Shown here piece after piece: positions 53,211-64,000 of a stretch of DNA of 64,000 bases. The stretch covers positions 62,001 to 126,000 of the forward strand of contig CM020619.1 in assembly GCA_009829735.1 (NCBI GenBank). Direction: 5' to 3'. Numbering within the stretch: position 1 is the stretch's first letter; each line of letters opens with the position of its first letter. A program made the position numbers and the translations under genes. Under the pieces are notes generated by a model. It ran no database searches and had not been told where the DNA came from. It saw only the letters and a program-made list of their open reading frames with translations. This stretch comes from Pyropia yezoensis (lineage: Eukaryota > Rhodophyta > Bangiophyceae > Bangiales > Bangiaceae).

Positions 53211-55054
53211 GGCGTTTGTATCCTCATCCCACCCGTGGTCGACAAACGTGTTGAACACGTACTCCTGCGGACCCTGCTGAGCCGCCGGCAGGTAAGGCAG
53301 ACGCCCCGCCTTGAGCGCGCGCGCCCAAGTCGGGTCGCCTGAGGGGGTTGGTGCAACTTTCACCACGTCCCGTCCGTTTACTGTCCGGATCCCATCCTCA
53401 TTTTCGATGGTGAACCGTCGCCCATCCGTACGAAGGACTTGGCATGGTCCCTTCGTTTGTAACACCAGCTTACCCCAAGTTGGGGTATGCGAATGCGCTA
53501 GCACCCAGTCACCCTGCTTGGGGACGTGCTTGGCGATAAGTACCTTCTTGTCGAAAGTACACTTGTAGCGCCTTTGCGCTTTGTCCATCTCAGCCCTGAC
53601 TTGTGACCTTCTCAAGCCTCGCAGCGAACTCCACCTTATTCTCAGTAGGAGTAGGTATCCCGCCCCCGGCCTCTCTACTCGGGAGCGGCCGCTGTACAGC
53701 AATAGACCGCACACGGCGCGGAGTAACAAAAAAGAGGGGTGCTACCCCCGTAGAAGAGTGAACCTGCGAGTTGTAGGCAGTAGTTAAAATAGAAATGTAC
53801 TGGTCGCACGTTTTCACGTGCCTACTGACAAAGTGGCGGAGCTGCCGAAAAATAGTCTTGTAGAAGCGCTCCACCTGCCCATTAGTTTATGCGTGGTAGA
53901 GAGTGGCATAGTTCTCGCAAACCACCACCATGTCCAGCACTCCCTGGAACAGGACGGACGCAAATTGCGGTCCGTTGTCCGATAGCGTACTTTCTGGGGT
54001 GCCATACGAGGCAACCCAGTGATCTAGAAAGGTTGACACGACCGACATGGCCGTGATCTCTGCCAGTGAGATCGCTCGTGTAAGATTCTTGAAGCGATCG
54101 CAGGCGACTAGGAAGTACTGGTTGCCCTCCTCGGTCACTGGCAGGGGCCCGAGGATGTCCATTGCCAACGCGGCAAAAGGCTTCTTAGCCGGGAGCAGCA
54201 ACATGGCCGTAGTGGGCCGCCGTTCCATCAGGCGGTTCTGCGCACAATTTGTGCATGCAGCCACCCAGCTGTAGATGTCCACTACAATCGAGGGGAGTAG
54301 TACTGGGTCCTCAGGGTCTGGTGAAATTTACTAGACCCCAGATGATCACCTGTAGGAGCACTATGCTCCCGCTCAAGAATACTCTCCTTGAGCGATGCGG
54401 GGACGACAAGTTGGTCAGTCCCCTGGATTGCCCCCCTCCTCGAGAGGATGCCATCGTCTCGCACGACGCCGTGTCTGCGCCGCTGCTTCAAGCGCCTCCC
54501 TCTGCGACTTGCAGAAGGGATCATCGGCATGGGTCCTCACGACTACGTCCACCGACAGGGGCAAGATGTTCTTCTTCCCTGGCGCCTCGGGGTCCAACGC
54601 TTGACCCGAGCCCGTGACCACCCCCCCGATGGGGAAGTCCTCATCGATTGGGTTAGTGTCTAGCCCCTCGATAGATGTCCGAGACAGACCGTCGGCCAAG
54701 GCATCTTGCCGGCCGGGGCGGTACTCAATGTCAAATTTTGAAGGGCGCCAGCCGCACCCGCCACCTGTTGAGCCGGGTTTTGGTGCAATCCGTCTTGAAG
54801 CTGAGCTGCAACGCGCGGTGGTCACAACTGATGAGTAACTTCTTACCCTCCAAGTAGTGACGAAGTGATGTCACCGTGCACACCACTGCGAGTCCCTCAA
54901 ACTCGGTGACTCCATAGTTTCGCTTGGCTGAGCTCAGCCCCTTGCTGAAGTATCTTACCTGTAGCGGTATGACCACCGCGTGCCCACAGGGAACCGTATC
55001 CACCGCAGAGGGACAACGGGTAACCATTCGAAGGAACGGGCCAGGGAACCCCAC
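53203..55054 (-). pseudogene. Pol fragments of element C (RNase H, integrase)
   Basis: Read right to left: RNase H pieces (KRNYGVTEFEGLAVV, SCDHRALQL, then DALADGLSR), an integrase zinc module (REHSAPTGDHLG ... CTNCAQN) and an integrase core with AMDILGPLP, TLSDNGPQF and TNGQVERF. The chromodomain-proximal tail ends at FVDHGWDED. At least three frame changes occur, and a TAA (about 53887) replaces the conserved Pro-Gln of the HPQ-TNG motif. RT is missing. Confidence 0.88.
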
Positions 55055-55879
55055 GCGCGCTTGCCCACCTCAAGGTCCGAGGTAAAGGAAAAAGGCTTTA
55101 GCCCAAGGAGAAGGAGAAACTCAAAGCAACGTTGTTTTACAAGAGGGACCTCGTTGGGACCCCGGGCCAAGCCCCTAAGAACCCCCCAAAGAGCTCTCCA
55201 CGTGACCCCCCAGGCGCCCTCCCCAGCGAACCAAGTGCCAGCATGCACCCGGCCTACACCGGAGCGCACCGGGGCACGCGCGCCAACGATAATCCCTCGA
55301 AACAAAAGCAAGTGAAAAACCCCCCCCACACAGATGCAATCCGCCCGAAAAAACCCAATGGGAGAAAAGGGCGAAAAGCACGAAAATACGCAAGGAAAAT
55401 CGAGAAGAGACAAATGCGTAGAAAACAATCAAATCCAAGGGCACCAAGTCCAGGGGGGTACAACCGCCTCGCTCGGTCGGTCCACAACCAACGGCCAGCA
55501 ACGCCCGCCATCCCGTGACGGCCGACCAATGATCCGCTGACGCCCCAACGTAGGCCAGCAATCCGCTGTCCCCGGAGTAGGAACGAGGGCCACAAATCGC
55601 CGCACGGCCCCCTCGCCAAGGCCCAGCACCTCCGCCAGCCGCACACATAGGTCAGGTCCGGGCGCCTCGAGCGACAGTAAGGAAAGGGTGGCCATCCACA
55701 CCCGACCATGACGTGGACCGGGCAGACCGTTGCGTGTCGTTCAGCCCAGGTAGTCTCAGGTCCTCACGATGGAGGCCCTGACGTGTGGGTGGGCTGTCCG
55801 CTAGCAACAGGGGGGGGGGAAGGTACGCCAGGGCCACACTAAGTGTGCAGGAGGGGAGCGAAGGCCACAGGGGCCGAAG

Positions 55880-57606
55880 GTGAGGGACAAGGTGCCAGAG
55901 AAAAGAAGGCCATCGGCGGGGGAGTGTGGGCCTTCTGGTCCTCGTCTTCGGCCAACCACAACCTTCAGGGAGAAGCTCCCGCCTCTCTTCCCCTCTTCCT
56001 TGTCGGCCATCTGGTTAGCGCCCCTCTTGTCCGGTCACCACGTTGTCGGCTACCTCCTCGTCGGGTGCGTGGCCGACAACGACGACCTTCTTGTTGCGGG
56101 CCTTGTCGTCGACATGGAGGGCCTGGTGGCGGCCGAGGGGCAGGAGGCGGTCCCGTACGAGTCGGCGGTGGGTGCCCTACCGGCCGACGAGCACGACATG
56201 GCGGGATGGGCCCAAGCGTGGGAGCGGGAGCGCGGTCGCGAGTGGACTTCCTCAACGTTGGCCCACCGAACCATGTTGGCCATTGACGGTAGCAGTCACG
56301 GGAACTCTTTCCGCAAGCAGATGATGGCCATGAAGGACGCCTACGTCCCGGTGGCCGACGATCGTAGCAAGGCCATCACGGTGGTACGTCATGAAGTGGA
56401 GCTTGGCTACACCAAGGCGGCCAAGTCGATGATGGCGACGGTCGTGATGGCCCAGATGCCCCTCTCCCCGTTGGCAGAGTACGTGGTGATGGCCATCCCC
56501 TTCATCGGTCGCCTTGGGGCTCGGCCGCCGCATCAGCTCGTGACGGCCCACAGGTTCTACCGCACTAAGAGCAGCGGGTTCTTCGTGGGTTGGCATGAGG
56601 CGGAGTTCCCCTCTTGCCCAGTCACCATTCGGGCGGCCCACTACCCACGAGTGCCCCCTTGGTGGTCGGCGGTTGAAGTCCCGTATGGTACTATGGTGGA
56701 CATGCTCCCGTCGTAGACCTACCTCAAGAATCTCTTGTTGGCCAACAACGCTTGGATGTGGAACGTCTTTCGGTCGGAGTGGGCCGTCCTTGCCGGTGCC
56801 TACTTGGTGGATGAGTACCACAAGGCCCGCAAACTATGGCTCTTTTCTCGTCCGCTCCGGCAGTGGATCCTCCGCGTGGGACTTTAGACGGTTTGTGTGG
56901 GCCCTGGCGGTGTCGACATGGTAGCCGTAGCAGAGTTGGGGGCCATGCTGGCCCTTTTTGACCATCTTCCACATAAGACGGCCTTCTCAGACCGCCTTAA
57001 ATTGGAGGACAAGACTCGGCGGGACCGCGGCTCTTGGGTTGCCATTCGCATCGAGAAGGATGCGGAGTCCGCGACGGCCTACGTGGATGAGTACTTAGCT
57101 CCCTTTCCGCTGCGGTACGGAAGGGACGTGATGGAGGCCCGAGATATGGCGGGGGACCAGGAGCAGGGGATGATGGTTAAACCGCCCCACCTTTCCCGCC
57201 GCCGGCTGTCGTACCCGCCTCGTCTGCCCCACGTATGCTGATGGCGTCCACGATGGCCCACCGCGACGTTCCGGACGAGGTCCTGTCGTCTCTTGATGGC
57301 CGGATCCCTGAGCATGTGAGTCAGGGCTTGGCTCCACTTCTTGGGTCATCGGGGGCTGCCTCTGGTTCCGTCCGTGTGGGTCCGTTGATCGCGGGTCTGT
57401 TTCACGTGCTGGCCGACGTGGGCGTCGAGGTTGGTAGATGGGCCTCTCGTCAGGGGGGCCCGCTCATGCACGAGCTGCAACAGTTGTTGGACCTTGTGGG
57501 CCTCCCTGCCATTCGGGATTCTATTTATCGGGAGGTGGGATTGGCGGAGACGGCGGCCAAGCGGGAGTACGGCCATCGACAGTCGAACTTTGCATCGTCG
57601 ATATAG
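55880..57606 (+). pseudogene. Unknown plus-strand coding-like block inside element C
   Basis: One frame is open from 55880 to the TGA at 57241 except for TAGs at 56714-56716 and 56885-56887. A second frame (57235-57606, MLMASTMAHRDVPDEV) follows with a short overlap. Predicted residues are non-repetitive and include helical-looking segments (FRKQMMAMKDAY, HKARKLWLFSRPLRQWILRV). It occupies the place where RT should be but on the opposite strand. It shares WW..VEVPYG with the frame at 52569-53210. It may be a fragment of a related element inserted or transposed into C. No family recognised. Confidence 0.4.
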
Positions 57607-57611
57607 CCGAA

Positions 57612-58523
57612 CTAAACTCCCGACTTAAAATATTTGGGTGAAGAGCTCAGGTTCATCACCTGGACCTGCCACGGGACTCCGGTTTTGGAGTCCATCGTGC
57701 CAAGGGCAACATACACTTGGTGCTTATGAGCAGGACGGGGGTTAGGGTGCACGAACCCGTTCCCCGTGTAATCATTTACCACGTCAACGTGTGCCACCGA
57801 GCTGAGAGGCAACGTAGCCTTACGGGCCAGACGCAAAGTAGCAGGATACCCTTCTCTCACAGAGCAAGCAGGCTTTGACTGTGACACTGTCACAGGAGCC
57901 GCAGACTTCCCCTTACAAGGGATGGGGATAGTTTACCCATTCATCAGCTTAACCCAGTACTCAGGGCCACCAAACAAAGGCACCTGAGTCACCACATACG
58001 GGGTGCCCAGAAGCAGGGGCACCGACATGTTCTCAACCACACCATAGGTCACGTAGACCACATGGGGCCCCAGTCTAGTTGGTGGGGTCACAGCACCAAC
58101 GATGGGCAGTATCTCACCATTAATGTCCATCATATAGTTAGCCTTGGACCTCCAACGTTGGAGTTCCACCAAGCCACGGAGCGGGGGAGTTCCATCCCAC
58201 TCCGCCTTGGGCCCGAAAGAGTGTGTTAAGTTCTTTTTGGCACGGCCCATAACTCGGGCCTGAACAGAGCCATACGGTACTGACTTGTTGTTCAGGGCAT
58301 AGGCCTCACAGTCAAAGATACCCTAGTAGACCTGGTTGGCTACCTGGACCTTGGGAGGCACGTCACGTTGAGGTAACAGCCGCTGGGGCACAGGAGTGAA
58401 CTGATCCGCATCTGCCGTTAGCACCGGCGGGCTGGGTGTAACCCCCAGTATCTCTACAGGAGTCGCTTCTATATTCGCCGTTCGACCTGCTGACGTCCCC
58501 GTGGTTCCCGAGTTGGGAGTCAA
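57612..58523 (-). pseudogene. Protease-to-RT linker region of element C
   Basis: One frame runs 58523 to 57612 with TAG at 58323-58325 and TAA at 57933-57935. It shows a retropepsin-like C-terminal segment (VPLLLGTPYV) and the conserved Ty3/Gypsy region that precedes RT (ATLPLSSVAHVDVVND ... PWQVQVMNLSSSP), comparable to the X2 segment around 32515-32760. A DTG-type active site could not be placed. The region 58524-59302 holds frame-shifted Pro/Thr-rich fragments that are probably remains of gag. Confidence 0.6.
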
Positions 58524-59302
58524 AGGGGTGGGTCACTGCTCGGGACGCCCCGATACGGGCGTAGGGTGTAGTGTTCCCTGCGTCCGCGGGCTCAAGAGCC
58601 CCACTCCGGTCTGGACATCGAGACCATGTGGCAAACTCGCCACAATCTGATTTCAACTGGTCTTCGTCATCGTGACCACCAGTTCCGGCAAAGCCTGCCG
58701 CAACACATCGGTCGCCTCCCGACGGGCATTTTCCGCCATGAGAGGATTCTAGACTCCAGTTGGGTCTTGGTCGGCCCCCGGGAGTTCACCTGAGGGGAAA
58801 CCACGAGCCTCAGGGGTCTCAACCAGGGGCAAGGGCGCGAGCCTATCACCGACCAACGGAGGTCCGCCGTCCTCCGTAAGCCTAGTTGGCGATGGCTCCA
58901 TGCCAAAGTTGGCTCCAACCCGAGTGGATCCCGCGGGGACGGTCCTCACACCTCAGGACGTTCCCGTTGAGTGTACCACCCGGTGGCCGGACTTCTGCCC
59001 ACCATCATCGAGGGTGTCACCCGACTGAACTTCCGACCGAGTCCGGGCGGCCAGCCGCCCGCCCGTACTCCCAGTCCTGCTGGCTTGAGCTATTCCCTCT
59101 AAGACCCCAGGTACACCTACCTGTGTCTCACCAGTATTTAAAGGCAATGGAGTACGTGCGTCACCCGTGTACTCCCCGGACGACGGGGGGTCCGAACCAG
59201 CCATGTTGGCTGACGATCCGTACGGCACAGTCCAAGACCACCGTTCCTCTGAGACAGAGGGCCCCCTGCACCCAGGTGCACCCAGAGGTAAAGTTTGCCT
59301 CT

Positions 59303-59323
59303 GTCCCCTGCTGCTCCACCAAA
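59303..59323 (-). promoter_or_regulatory. Primer-binding site of element C
   Basis: On the minus strand TTTGGTGGAGCAGCAGGGG follows the LTR end TGCCACA. It is the same site as in family X, which fixes the orientation of element C. Confidence 0.8.
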
Positions 59324-59794
59324 TGTGGCAAAAACCGCTCGCACACCCAGCACCCTAGTTGGGGAGGTGGTGCAAAAGGACTGCCTCCCGTGTCGGGGAA
59401 ACCAGAAGAAGTGCTTGTCGCACACACGCTGTCTCTGTTGTGGGGCAATCCCCCCACCAGTAAACAAGAATATGGTGTGGGGGCCAACAGTTTCTTGTTC
59501 AGGGCGGGGAAGCGAGGCCAAGCCCTGCTGTCCCTGCCTTTATTCCCCCAGAGTCCTCTCAGAATCTCGCCACTCAGAATCTCGCACACCAGCACCTGCC
59601 CACCGGGCCACACGAAAACTCAAGACGATAAAATGCAGAAAACTCTCAAATCCATGTTGGATTTACTATCAAGCAAAGCATCCATGACTTAGGGAATTCG
59701 GGATCAAATGCAAAAGGAGGAACGGGTCAGACGAGTTTTCCCCCGTCCCAGTATGGCGCGCTCTGCCCCCTTGCGTGGGGCCAGTTCTGCCACA
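59324..59794 (-). repeat. 5' LTR of element C (471 bp)
   Basis: Perfect TGTGGCA/TGCCACA terminal inverted repeats. Its inner end adjoins the primer-binding site. Confidence 0.9.
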
Positions 59795-61313
59795 CTGTCT
59801 GCCAACCTTGGCTGCGCCACGGCCAGCTGCTTGTGCCATGATCTGACGGCAGCACAACTCAAAAAGATGCAGCATATGTACGAGAAGCGAGGAAGAGCAG
59901 TTGCGTATTAAAACCACAAAGAGAAGACATGCACGCACATGTGCGGTGAGGGGAACTAGTGGGCAGCTCATTGTGCGCGGGGAGCACTACAACAACCGCG
60001 CAGTATCCCGCAAGGGTCATCTTGCGTGCCGTTCTCCTGAGCGCCAGCTACCCTACGGTATCATTGCTGCTGGTCATCTGCGATGTACAGACACAAAGCC
60101 GCAAGCAGGGACATGGCTAACGGGGATCAACGTGCGCTACGGCGGTTCCGGCGCAAAGCGATACCATGACAAAGTTGATGGTGCAAGCCACGACGGCAAA
60201 GAGCACTCGCGCGCGAAGATCTAAAGCCGCGGGAGCACCGGCCAAAGCTGAGACAGGGACCCAGCCCCCGTCATGGAGGCAGCGACGAGGGTCGATTCAA
60301 GGATAGAAATCGTAGATCAGCCTGCCCTTGCTGGCCGTCAGTGCAACCGTCCTGTGACGCGCAGGATTTGGTCCCCCCCCCCCCCCGGGGCGCGCAACCC
60401 CCCCCCCCCCTCTGCTCGAAATCACCACTTGAATTCACCAACATGTCAGAGGAAAATCGCGCGGGCGTTTCCTATTGTGCGTCCCGTAAAAAGTGGACGT
60501 GCACATGTCGTGCAGTGTGGGTTAGATTGGTCCAGTGGCCGATATTTGACATGGTCACGACACGTGCACGTCCAATTCTCACGGGATGCACTATAAGAGC
60601 ACAGCTACCGTCGGGAATCCCATTCGCAATATGGCAACGTGGCACGTAATTGGACATTAAAACGGCTTCAAACGGCATCAAATCTCTGTTCTGGAGCTTG
60701 CAAGTATTGCAAAGGGTCACATACAGTGCGACCCCTCACTTGCCCTGGGGTAGACCAAGGAGGTGGCCCCCATTCCAGTGTCCCACAGTTGTCTTGAGAT
60801 GTTCAGATTTCAGCGATCTGGACGGTATGAGCCAATCAGCGCCCGTCAATCGCCCGAATATGAGCCGCCCGGCCGGGCCACTTCACGCGTACCCCCCCCT
60901 CAGTTGTACCGATCGGCACAACTGCGGGGCGGCCAAGTGAGAGGTCGCACTGTAGTGGTGTGAACGACCCCATCTCGATGCTCCCGGATGGGATTCAACA
61001 CAACCCATATAAAGTAACTCCTCCCGGTTTTCGTGCCTGGTTGGGGCACGGATGGGGAATGGGAATGGGGATACCTCATTCTTGTCGGAAATGGGGTGAC
61101 CCCATCCCCATTCCCCATTCTCGCACGCTGGTTGGGGCTCGACAACGTGTCCGATCGTGATCGCACACGCAATTTTTGCAATATCATTCTAGCGCGGCAC
61201 GATCGATGACGACCGCTACTCGATCGCTGGCGGATCTGGCGTCTGCAGAATGTGAAAGGGGGGGGATGCGGTGTGCTAGGTGTCGCGAGGCCGCTGGGTC
61301 GACCGCGTCAGGC
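59795..61313. other. No recognisable gene
   Basis: Short ORFs only. Adjacent C and G homopolymer runs at about 60372-60412. A pair of inverted GGGGAATGGG-type tracts lies at about 61050-61125, around a short spacer. Confidence 0.5.
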
Positions 61314-61676
61314 TGTAGCAATATGGTCGGCCGTATTGTGACCCTAGTATTAGGGGGGCTACTTCTAGTCCTTGGCTTTCAATTAGATAGTCCGTACTGG
61401 TCACGGTATCTATAAGTTACGTATGACCAGAGGGACTTGCATCTTGGGGTGGAGGGTAGTTAGTAGTGTCTCCGAGGGTTTATAACGAGGGGGCCGGCGG
61501 CGAATCCACCGCCGGCCAAGGTAGAACAACAAACCCCTCCCATTTGGGCTCCCATCTTGGTCCCGTGTCTTGAGCTCCAAGGACAGCAACCTTGGCCTCC
61601 CGGTGACGTTGGTGCCGATCCCCCTTGGTGAGTGTTCCCTGAGAGTGGACGTGCGACGGATTCCTATTGTGCTACA
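61314..61676 (+). repeat. 5' LTR of X3 (363 bp)
   Basis: Same ends and length as the other X LTRs, with several substitutions near the left end (CTAGTATTAGGG, CTAGTCCTTGGC). Confidence 0.95.
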
Positions 61677-61901
61677 TTGGTGGAGCAGCAGGGGACGGGT
61701 TTCCGTCACCCTTGTGGTGACGCCGTCTTCGGCCCTGGCACACGGATAGGGATCCGGTCCTTTTCTTGTACTAGTGGTGTTGCGACCTGTTCGATTGTGT
61801 TGAGTTTTTACGTTTGACTGTGATCTACTGTTACTCTCCCGAATCTACCCCCTCGCTCTCTTATTCGTGGTGATTGTTACGTCGGTTGACTGATGGTGAT
61901 T

Positions 61902-64000
61902 ATGTCTAACCAAGAGACGGGGAACGTTCAAGATGACGGATCGGCGTCGACGCCGACTCCGGAGGTGACTACGGGAACCGGGATCGGGAACCCGATCGAC
62001 AACATTGAGACGGCAATGCTCTCAGGTGCCGGATCGACGATTGGCACGGCTCGGACGGCAGGAGGCGGGGGCCCGCCTCAACTGTCGTCGACCGACCTCA
62101 CTCCGCCGCCTTCTTCACCAGGGGATTCCCTGATGGCATCATTGGCCCGCATCGAGGCCCGGTTTTCCGGACTCGACGCTCGTCAAGAGCGGACGGAGGA
62201 CGCGATGGCCGTGCTGATGTCAACACGCCACACGACGGGACCCGGACGTGTTCCTCCCACACCGGTACGGTTCGAACCAGCCGGACTACTTTCGGAGTCC
62301 ACCGGGGTCGACCCCGGCGCAGCAACTCCCGGACAACCCCCGGACACAATGGGGTATGGATCCGACTCGTCGGCAGAGTTGGAACGGAGTCACACGGAGC
62401 GATACCCTCGGAGCACCCGAAGCGGACTCCGCGGACACGACCCGGCGGATACTTACGCCGGTGGAGAGTCGGTTATTGGGGGAGGGGGTACCTTCTTACA
62501 GTATCCTCACGACGAAGGAGGCCAGGCAACTCGGGTTCCCGAGGTGCCGACGCCTGAAGTACCATCTTCAGTGGTGGAAGCTATGACCGCGCAGGTAACT
62601 GCAAGCCTACTGAAGCGGATGGAGTCCGATGAGTTTGCTCATCAACTGGCTAAGCGACTGGATATCCAGGACGCTGACACGGAGATCGTCAACGAGGTCT
62701 TCCGGTCGGTTCTTACTCCGGATCGTTATCGTTTGGAGGACCGCTCTACCACCGTATCGGAATCGATGCGTAATACGTCGCGCCGAGCAATCCGCTCTAT
62801 GCAGACCCTTATGAAGGGAGTCCCTATGTTCGGGGGGCCGAACGGACGCCCGTTGGCAGTCATCGGCTTCTTGACTAGCTTCAAGGCAGCCGCGGACAAG
62901 GCCCTCGTTAACGAGGGGCTGGCCCTGGAGATCCTCCCGTTCTTTGTTGATGAACGGGTGCAAGGCATCCTTCGCCAGGCATCCCCGATGCCGGGAATGA
63001 GGGTTGCAGCCACCCCCATGGATATCCGTGGTATTCTCAAGGAGCTGCTGAGCAGTTACCTCAGTGAGGACAAGTGCGAGGACCACTACCGGGCCCTGCG
63101 CACTGCCACCGCCCAGAGCTGGGAGGATGAGGAGATGTTCGGACGACGGATTCAAGAGCTCGACTACGAGCTGGGGAAGCTCCTCGGAGAAGGGAAGCTA
63201 CGGGCCATCCTGTTCGCAGGAGTACCCAACTACGTGCGGATATCCGCACGGGGCGCCAACACGGCACGGACGAACTTCAGTCGACTGATGCATATGTGCA
63301 AGTCCCTGGGGGACGCCTACCGGATGCTTCACCCGGAGTGTGCTCTTGCCTCAAAGCCCAAGGGTGAGGGGAGCAAGCTCAATCTTACCCCGGTACCGAG
63401 GCAAGACAAGATCGAACGGAAGGCCGTACCGGTACTGGTGGCTACCGATTACGCCCCCACGGGCGAGGAGGAGCCACTCGTTGACCAGCAGGGCCACCTG
63501 CTGTTACCGGCTACGCCGGTGATTGATGAGCAAGGTACGGTAGCGTACATCGCTCTGGCGGGGACCCAGTTCCAGGTCAGCGAGGGCACGGGACGTCGCG
63601 TCCCGTACGTACGGACTACGGGGTACTCCCCGGTGACGGGTAACCCTCACCAACCCTTGCCATCATGGGCGGTGCGCACGGAGGCACCTCCGCAGATTGC
63701 GGGTCGACCCAACCGGTTGGGGGAGTCCATGATCCGGTTGACCGAAGGACCCAAGGCCTACCAGGGAGCAGGCACTCGGGCGCCCGAGGGAGGCAACCGC
63801 AGCTACGGGGCCACCCCGATGCGAACTCAAGGGGGGACCGGCACGTCCGGATGTATGTTGTGTGGGGATCCCCAGCACTGGGTGTCTTCCTGCCCACTCA
63901 TCCCCGAGGAGTCTCGGCGGGCAGCGGCGCACCGCAAGGCATCCACCCGGGGGTATCCCGCCAGAGCACCCAGACCCGCACCGGGTAGGCAGCCAGCTCC
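61902..64000 (+). CDS. gag: Gag of X3, partial at window end
   Basis: Open from ATG 61902 (MSNQETG) to the window edge, about 699 codons, with no stop. An in-frame ATG also lies 9 bases upstream; the inner one is chosen to match X2. It includes the capsid-like region and the zinc knuckle (CMLCGDPQHWVSSC, about 63853-63894). The gag stop and the slippery site would lie just beyond the window. This copy has no visible lesion and may belong to an intact element. Confidence 0.9.
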   Translation, partial: MSNQETGNVQDDGSASTPTPEVTTGTGIGNPIDNIETAMLSGAGSTIGTARTAGGGGPPQLSSTDLTPPPSSPGDSLMASLARIEARFSGLDARQERTEDAMAVLMSTRHTTGPGRVPPTPVRFEPAGLLSESTGVDPGAATPGQPPDTMGYGSDSSAELERSHTERYPRSTRSGLRGHDPADTYAGGESVIGGGGTFLQYPHDEGGQATRVPEVPTPEVPSSVVEAMTAQVTASLLKRMESDEFAHQLAKRLDIQDADTEIVNEVFRSVLTPDRYRLEDRSTTVSESMRNTSRRAIRSMQTLMKGVPMFGGPNGRPLAVIGFLTSFKAAADKALVNEGLALEILPFFVDERVQGILRQASPMPGMRVAATPMDIRGILKELLSSYLSEDKCEDHYRALRTATAQSWEDEEMFGRRIQELDYELGKLLGEGKLRAILFAGVPNYVRISARGANTARTNFSRLMHMCKSLGDAYRMLHPECALASKPKGEGSKLNLTPVPRQDKIERKAVPVLVATDYAPTGEEEPLVDQQGHLLLPATPVIDEQGTVAYIALAGTQFQVSEGTGRRVPYVRTTGYSPVTGNPHQPLPSWAVRTEAPPQIAGRPNRLGESMIRLTEGPKAYQGAGTRAPEGGNRSYGATPMRTQGGTGTSGCMLCGDPQHWVSSCPLIPEESRRAAAHRKASTRGYPARAPRPAPGRQPA

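Larger units (their letters stand above)
51531..59794 (-). mobile_element. Decayed LTR retrotransposon, family C, minus strand
   Basis: Direct repeats of about 470 bases (51531-51998 and 59324-59794) have TGTGGCA...TGCCACA ends, one base altered in the left copy. Beside the right copy, on the minus strand, stands the same primer-binding site as in family X. Inside, read right to left, are degenerate gag/protease fragments, an unexpected plus-strand block (55880-57606), RNase H plus integrase fragments, and a convergent plus-strand frame next to the 3' LTR. The LTRs differ by roughly 7-8% by eye, so it is the oldest dated insertion here. Flanking pentamers CCTTC and CTGTC do not match well. 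Confidence 0.85.
61314..64000 (+). mobile_element. Family X chromovirus X3, 5' part, runs off window
   Basis: 5' LTR, primer-binding site (61677-61695), leader and gag, all closely matching X2. The pentamer before the LTR is CAGGC; the other target copy lies outside the window. Confidence 0.93.

Noticed and set aside
1-64000. CRISPR arrays, bacterial operons or prophage
   Set aside because: No such repeats or gene organisation. Chromoviruses and other eukaryotic transposons show this is nuclear eukaryotic DNA.

Overview
This is a GC-rich nuclear window from a eukaryote, dominated by nested LTR retrotransposons of the Ty3/Gypsy chromovirus type (reverse transcriptase, RNase H, integrase, then a C-terminal chromodomain). 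Between them sit a few host-like or transposon genes, CGG/CCG low-complexity DNA, G-tract minisatellites and a scaffold gap of exactly 500 N. Nothing fixes the taxon. A high-GC alga such as a red alga would fit the base composition and the Ala/Arg/Gly-rich random frames, but this is a guess.

Layout. 1-6312: 3' part of a family X element (X1) with intact partial pol, a long intact antisense ORF (aORF) and the 3' LTR. X1 is inserted into the gag of a family B element on the minus strand (B-, 6313-9145). 9146-9496: a 351-bp piece of an older X element (X0). 9497-17169: a complete plus-strand B element (B+) with two 847-bp LTRs, a zinc-finger ORF, gag, a -1 frameshift site, and pol carrying a tRNA-like insertion. 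17170-17712: X0 resumes. B- and B+ form a large near-identical inverted repeat, and the target-site sequences at their inner ends are swapped. 17713-28993: low-complexity DNA, a metallothionein-like gene, a P-loop NTPase gene with an in-frame stop, and a pogo-like transposase with a mutated catalytic residue. 28994-43830: a complete family X element (X2) with perfect target-site duplications, interrupted by the N gap. About 3.58 kb on the left of the gap is repeated on its right and is best read as an unmerged contig overlap. 43831-51530: mostly non-coding DNA, a 4-unit minisatellite and a broken gene resembling the cysteine-cluster parts of KDZ transposases. 51531-59794: an old, decayed minus-strand LTR element (family C) whose primer-binding site matches family X and which also carries a convergent antisense reading frame. 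61314-64000: 5' end of another X element (X3).

How the parts work together. In families X and B, gag and pol are in different frames, with pol at -1, and a canonical slippery heptamer lies at the end of gag in each (GGGAAAC in X, CCCAAAA in B). Gag-Pol is therefore probably made by programmed -1 frameshifting. The most unusual content is the accessory genes. Family X has an ~815-residue antisense protein encoded tail-to-tail with pol and separated from it by tandem hairpins. Family B has a two-zinc-finger protein placed before gag.
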